Assembly (NCBI RefSeq): GCF_937874145.1
Contig: NZ_CALNBI010000077.1
Coordinates: 1-6,751, forward strand
DNA length: 6,751 nucleotides
Direction: 5' to 3'
Source of the DNA: an uncultured Chitinophaga sp.
Lineage (GTDB): Bacteria; Bacteroidota; Bacteroidia; Chitinophagales; Chitinophagaceae
The translations under genes and the position numbers were made by a program. Below the pieces are notes generated by a model. That model saw only the letters and a list, made by a program, of their open reading frames with translations, did not search any database and had not been told where the DNA came from. Every line of letters begins with the position of its first letter. The stretch's first letter is position 1. Below, in pieces: positions 6,433 to 6,751 of this stretch.

Positions 6433-6751
6433 TTAATCCTGGGTCACATAAGTCAGACGGTCAAATTTCATCGCGTTATCGATCAGCTGGATCGCGATTT
6501 TCAGAATCCCCGCTTCGGCCGCAGCATCCACTTTCGGCGCATCGTCCGTAGGCTTGTGATAATCGTCGTGCCCACCCGTATGCAAAAACAACACCGGAAC
6601 GCCCGCGATATAAAAACTATGATGGTCGCTGCCGCCCTTGCCGGAACCGTCGGTGAAGAACTTGATCCCTCCATCCTGCACGCCCTTGAAAATCTCCGGC
6701 CATTCCTTCGCCGTGCCATAACCACCGATACCAACACCACGTTTGGCATCA
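6433..6751 (-). CDS. M28-family zinc metallopeptidase, C-terminal fragment
   Basis: The minus-strand frame is open from the right edge of the window (first full codon at 6750) to TAA at 6435-6433, about 105 residues; the N-terminal part, with any signal peptide and the first zinc ligands, lies outside. Seen: GIGGYGTAKEWPEIF, then GKGGSDHHSFYIAGVPVLF, then HTGGHDDYHKPTDD. These fit the last part of an M28 aminopeptidase/carboxypeptidase domain: the SDH-SF segment near the substrate pocket, and the His of DYHKPTD, a zinc ligand in the family. A closing helix and the end LTYVTQD follow directly, with no type IX secretion C-terminal domain attached. Its substrate cannot be read from the fragment; related Bacteroidota proteins are mostly exported peptidases. 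The gene ends with its own strong terminator and is probably transcribed separately from the genes at 4886-6229. Confidence 0.9.
   Translation of the reverse strand, partial: DAKRGVGIGGYGTAKEWPEIFKGVQDGGIKFFTDGSGKGGSDHHSFYIAGVPVLFLHTGGHDDYHKPTDDAPKVDAAAEAGILKIAIQLIDNAMKFDRLTYVTQD

Noticed and set aside
6501..6749. Alternative minus-strand frame at the right edge
   Set aside because: It overlaps the M28 frame, which carries the zinc-binding and SDH motifs; the alternative gives an Arg/Ser/Cys-rich product with no motif.

Overview
The window looks like a chromosomal segment of a moderately GC-rich member of the Bacteroidota, probably Chitinophagaceae (Chitinophaga-like). This rests on a type IX secretion protein (PorW/SprE), which occurs only in this phylum, on TAnnTTTG promoter boxes of the Bacteroidota type, and on a Bacteroidota-style class A penicillin-binding protein. 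The genus is inference from overall protein character, not proven.

Layout: the plus strand carries the 3' part of porW/sprE (1-2309, open at the left edge). After a 101-base gap with a good -7 box comes a complete class A penicillin-binding protein (2411-4843), closed by a strong hairpin terminator (4852-4887). Everything right of that is on the minus strand and converges on this terminator. Read 5' to 3' on the minus strand: the C-terminal end of an M28 metallopeptidase (6751-6433) and its terminator; a roughly 200-base spacer holding a second hairpin and a candidate promoter; an unrecognised 135-residue helical protein (6229-5822); a Panacea-domain (DUF4065/SocA-type) protein (5816-5316); and a 153-residue protein with a RelE/HigB-like C-terminal pattern (5347-4886).

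The two plus-strand genes are ordinary cell-envelope functions: PorW links the periplasmic ring and outer-membrane translocon of the type IX secretion/gliding machine, and the PBP polymerises and cross-links peptidoglycan. The accessory part is the Panacea/RelE-like pair. The genes overlap by 32 bases, lie immediately after the 135-residue gene, and are clearly AT-richer (hand-counted 60-base samples 38% and 42% GC) than the flanking genes (samples 65% in the PBP gene and 70% in the 135-residue gene). This fits a horizontally acquired toxin-antitoxin (PanAT-type) module inserted between a native gene and the PBP terminator. It is the most interesting feature here. The Panacea antitoxin family is known; the specific toxin partner and the possible third gene are what deserve attention.

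No rRNA, tRNA, CRISPR array, transposase or insertion-sequence ends were seen.
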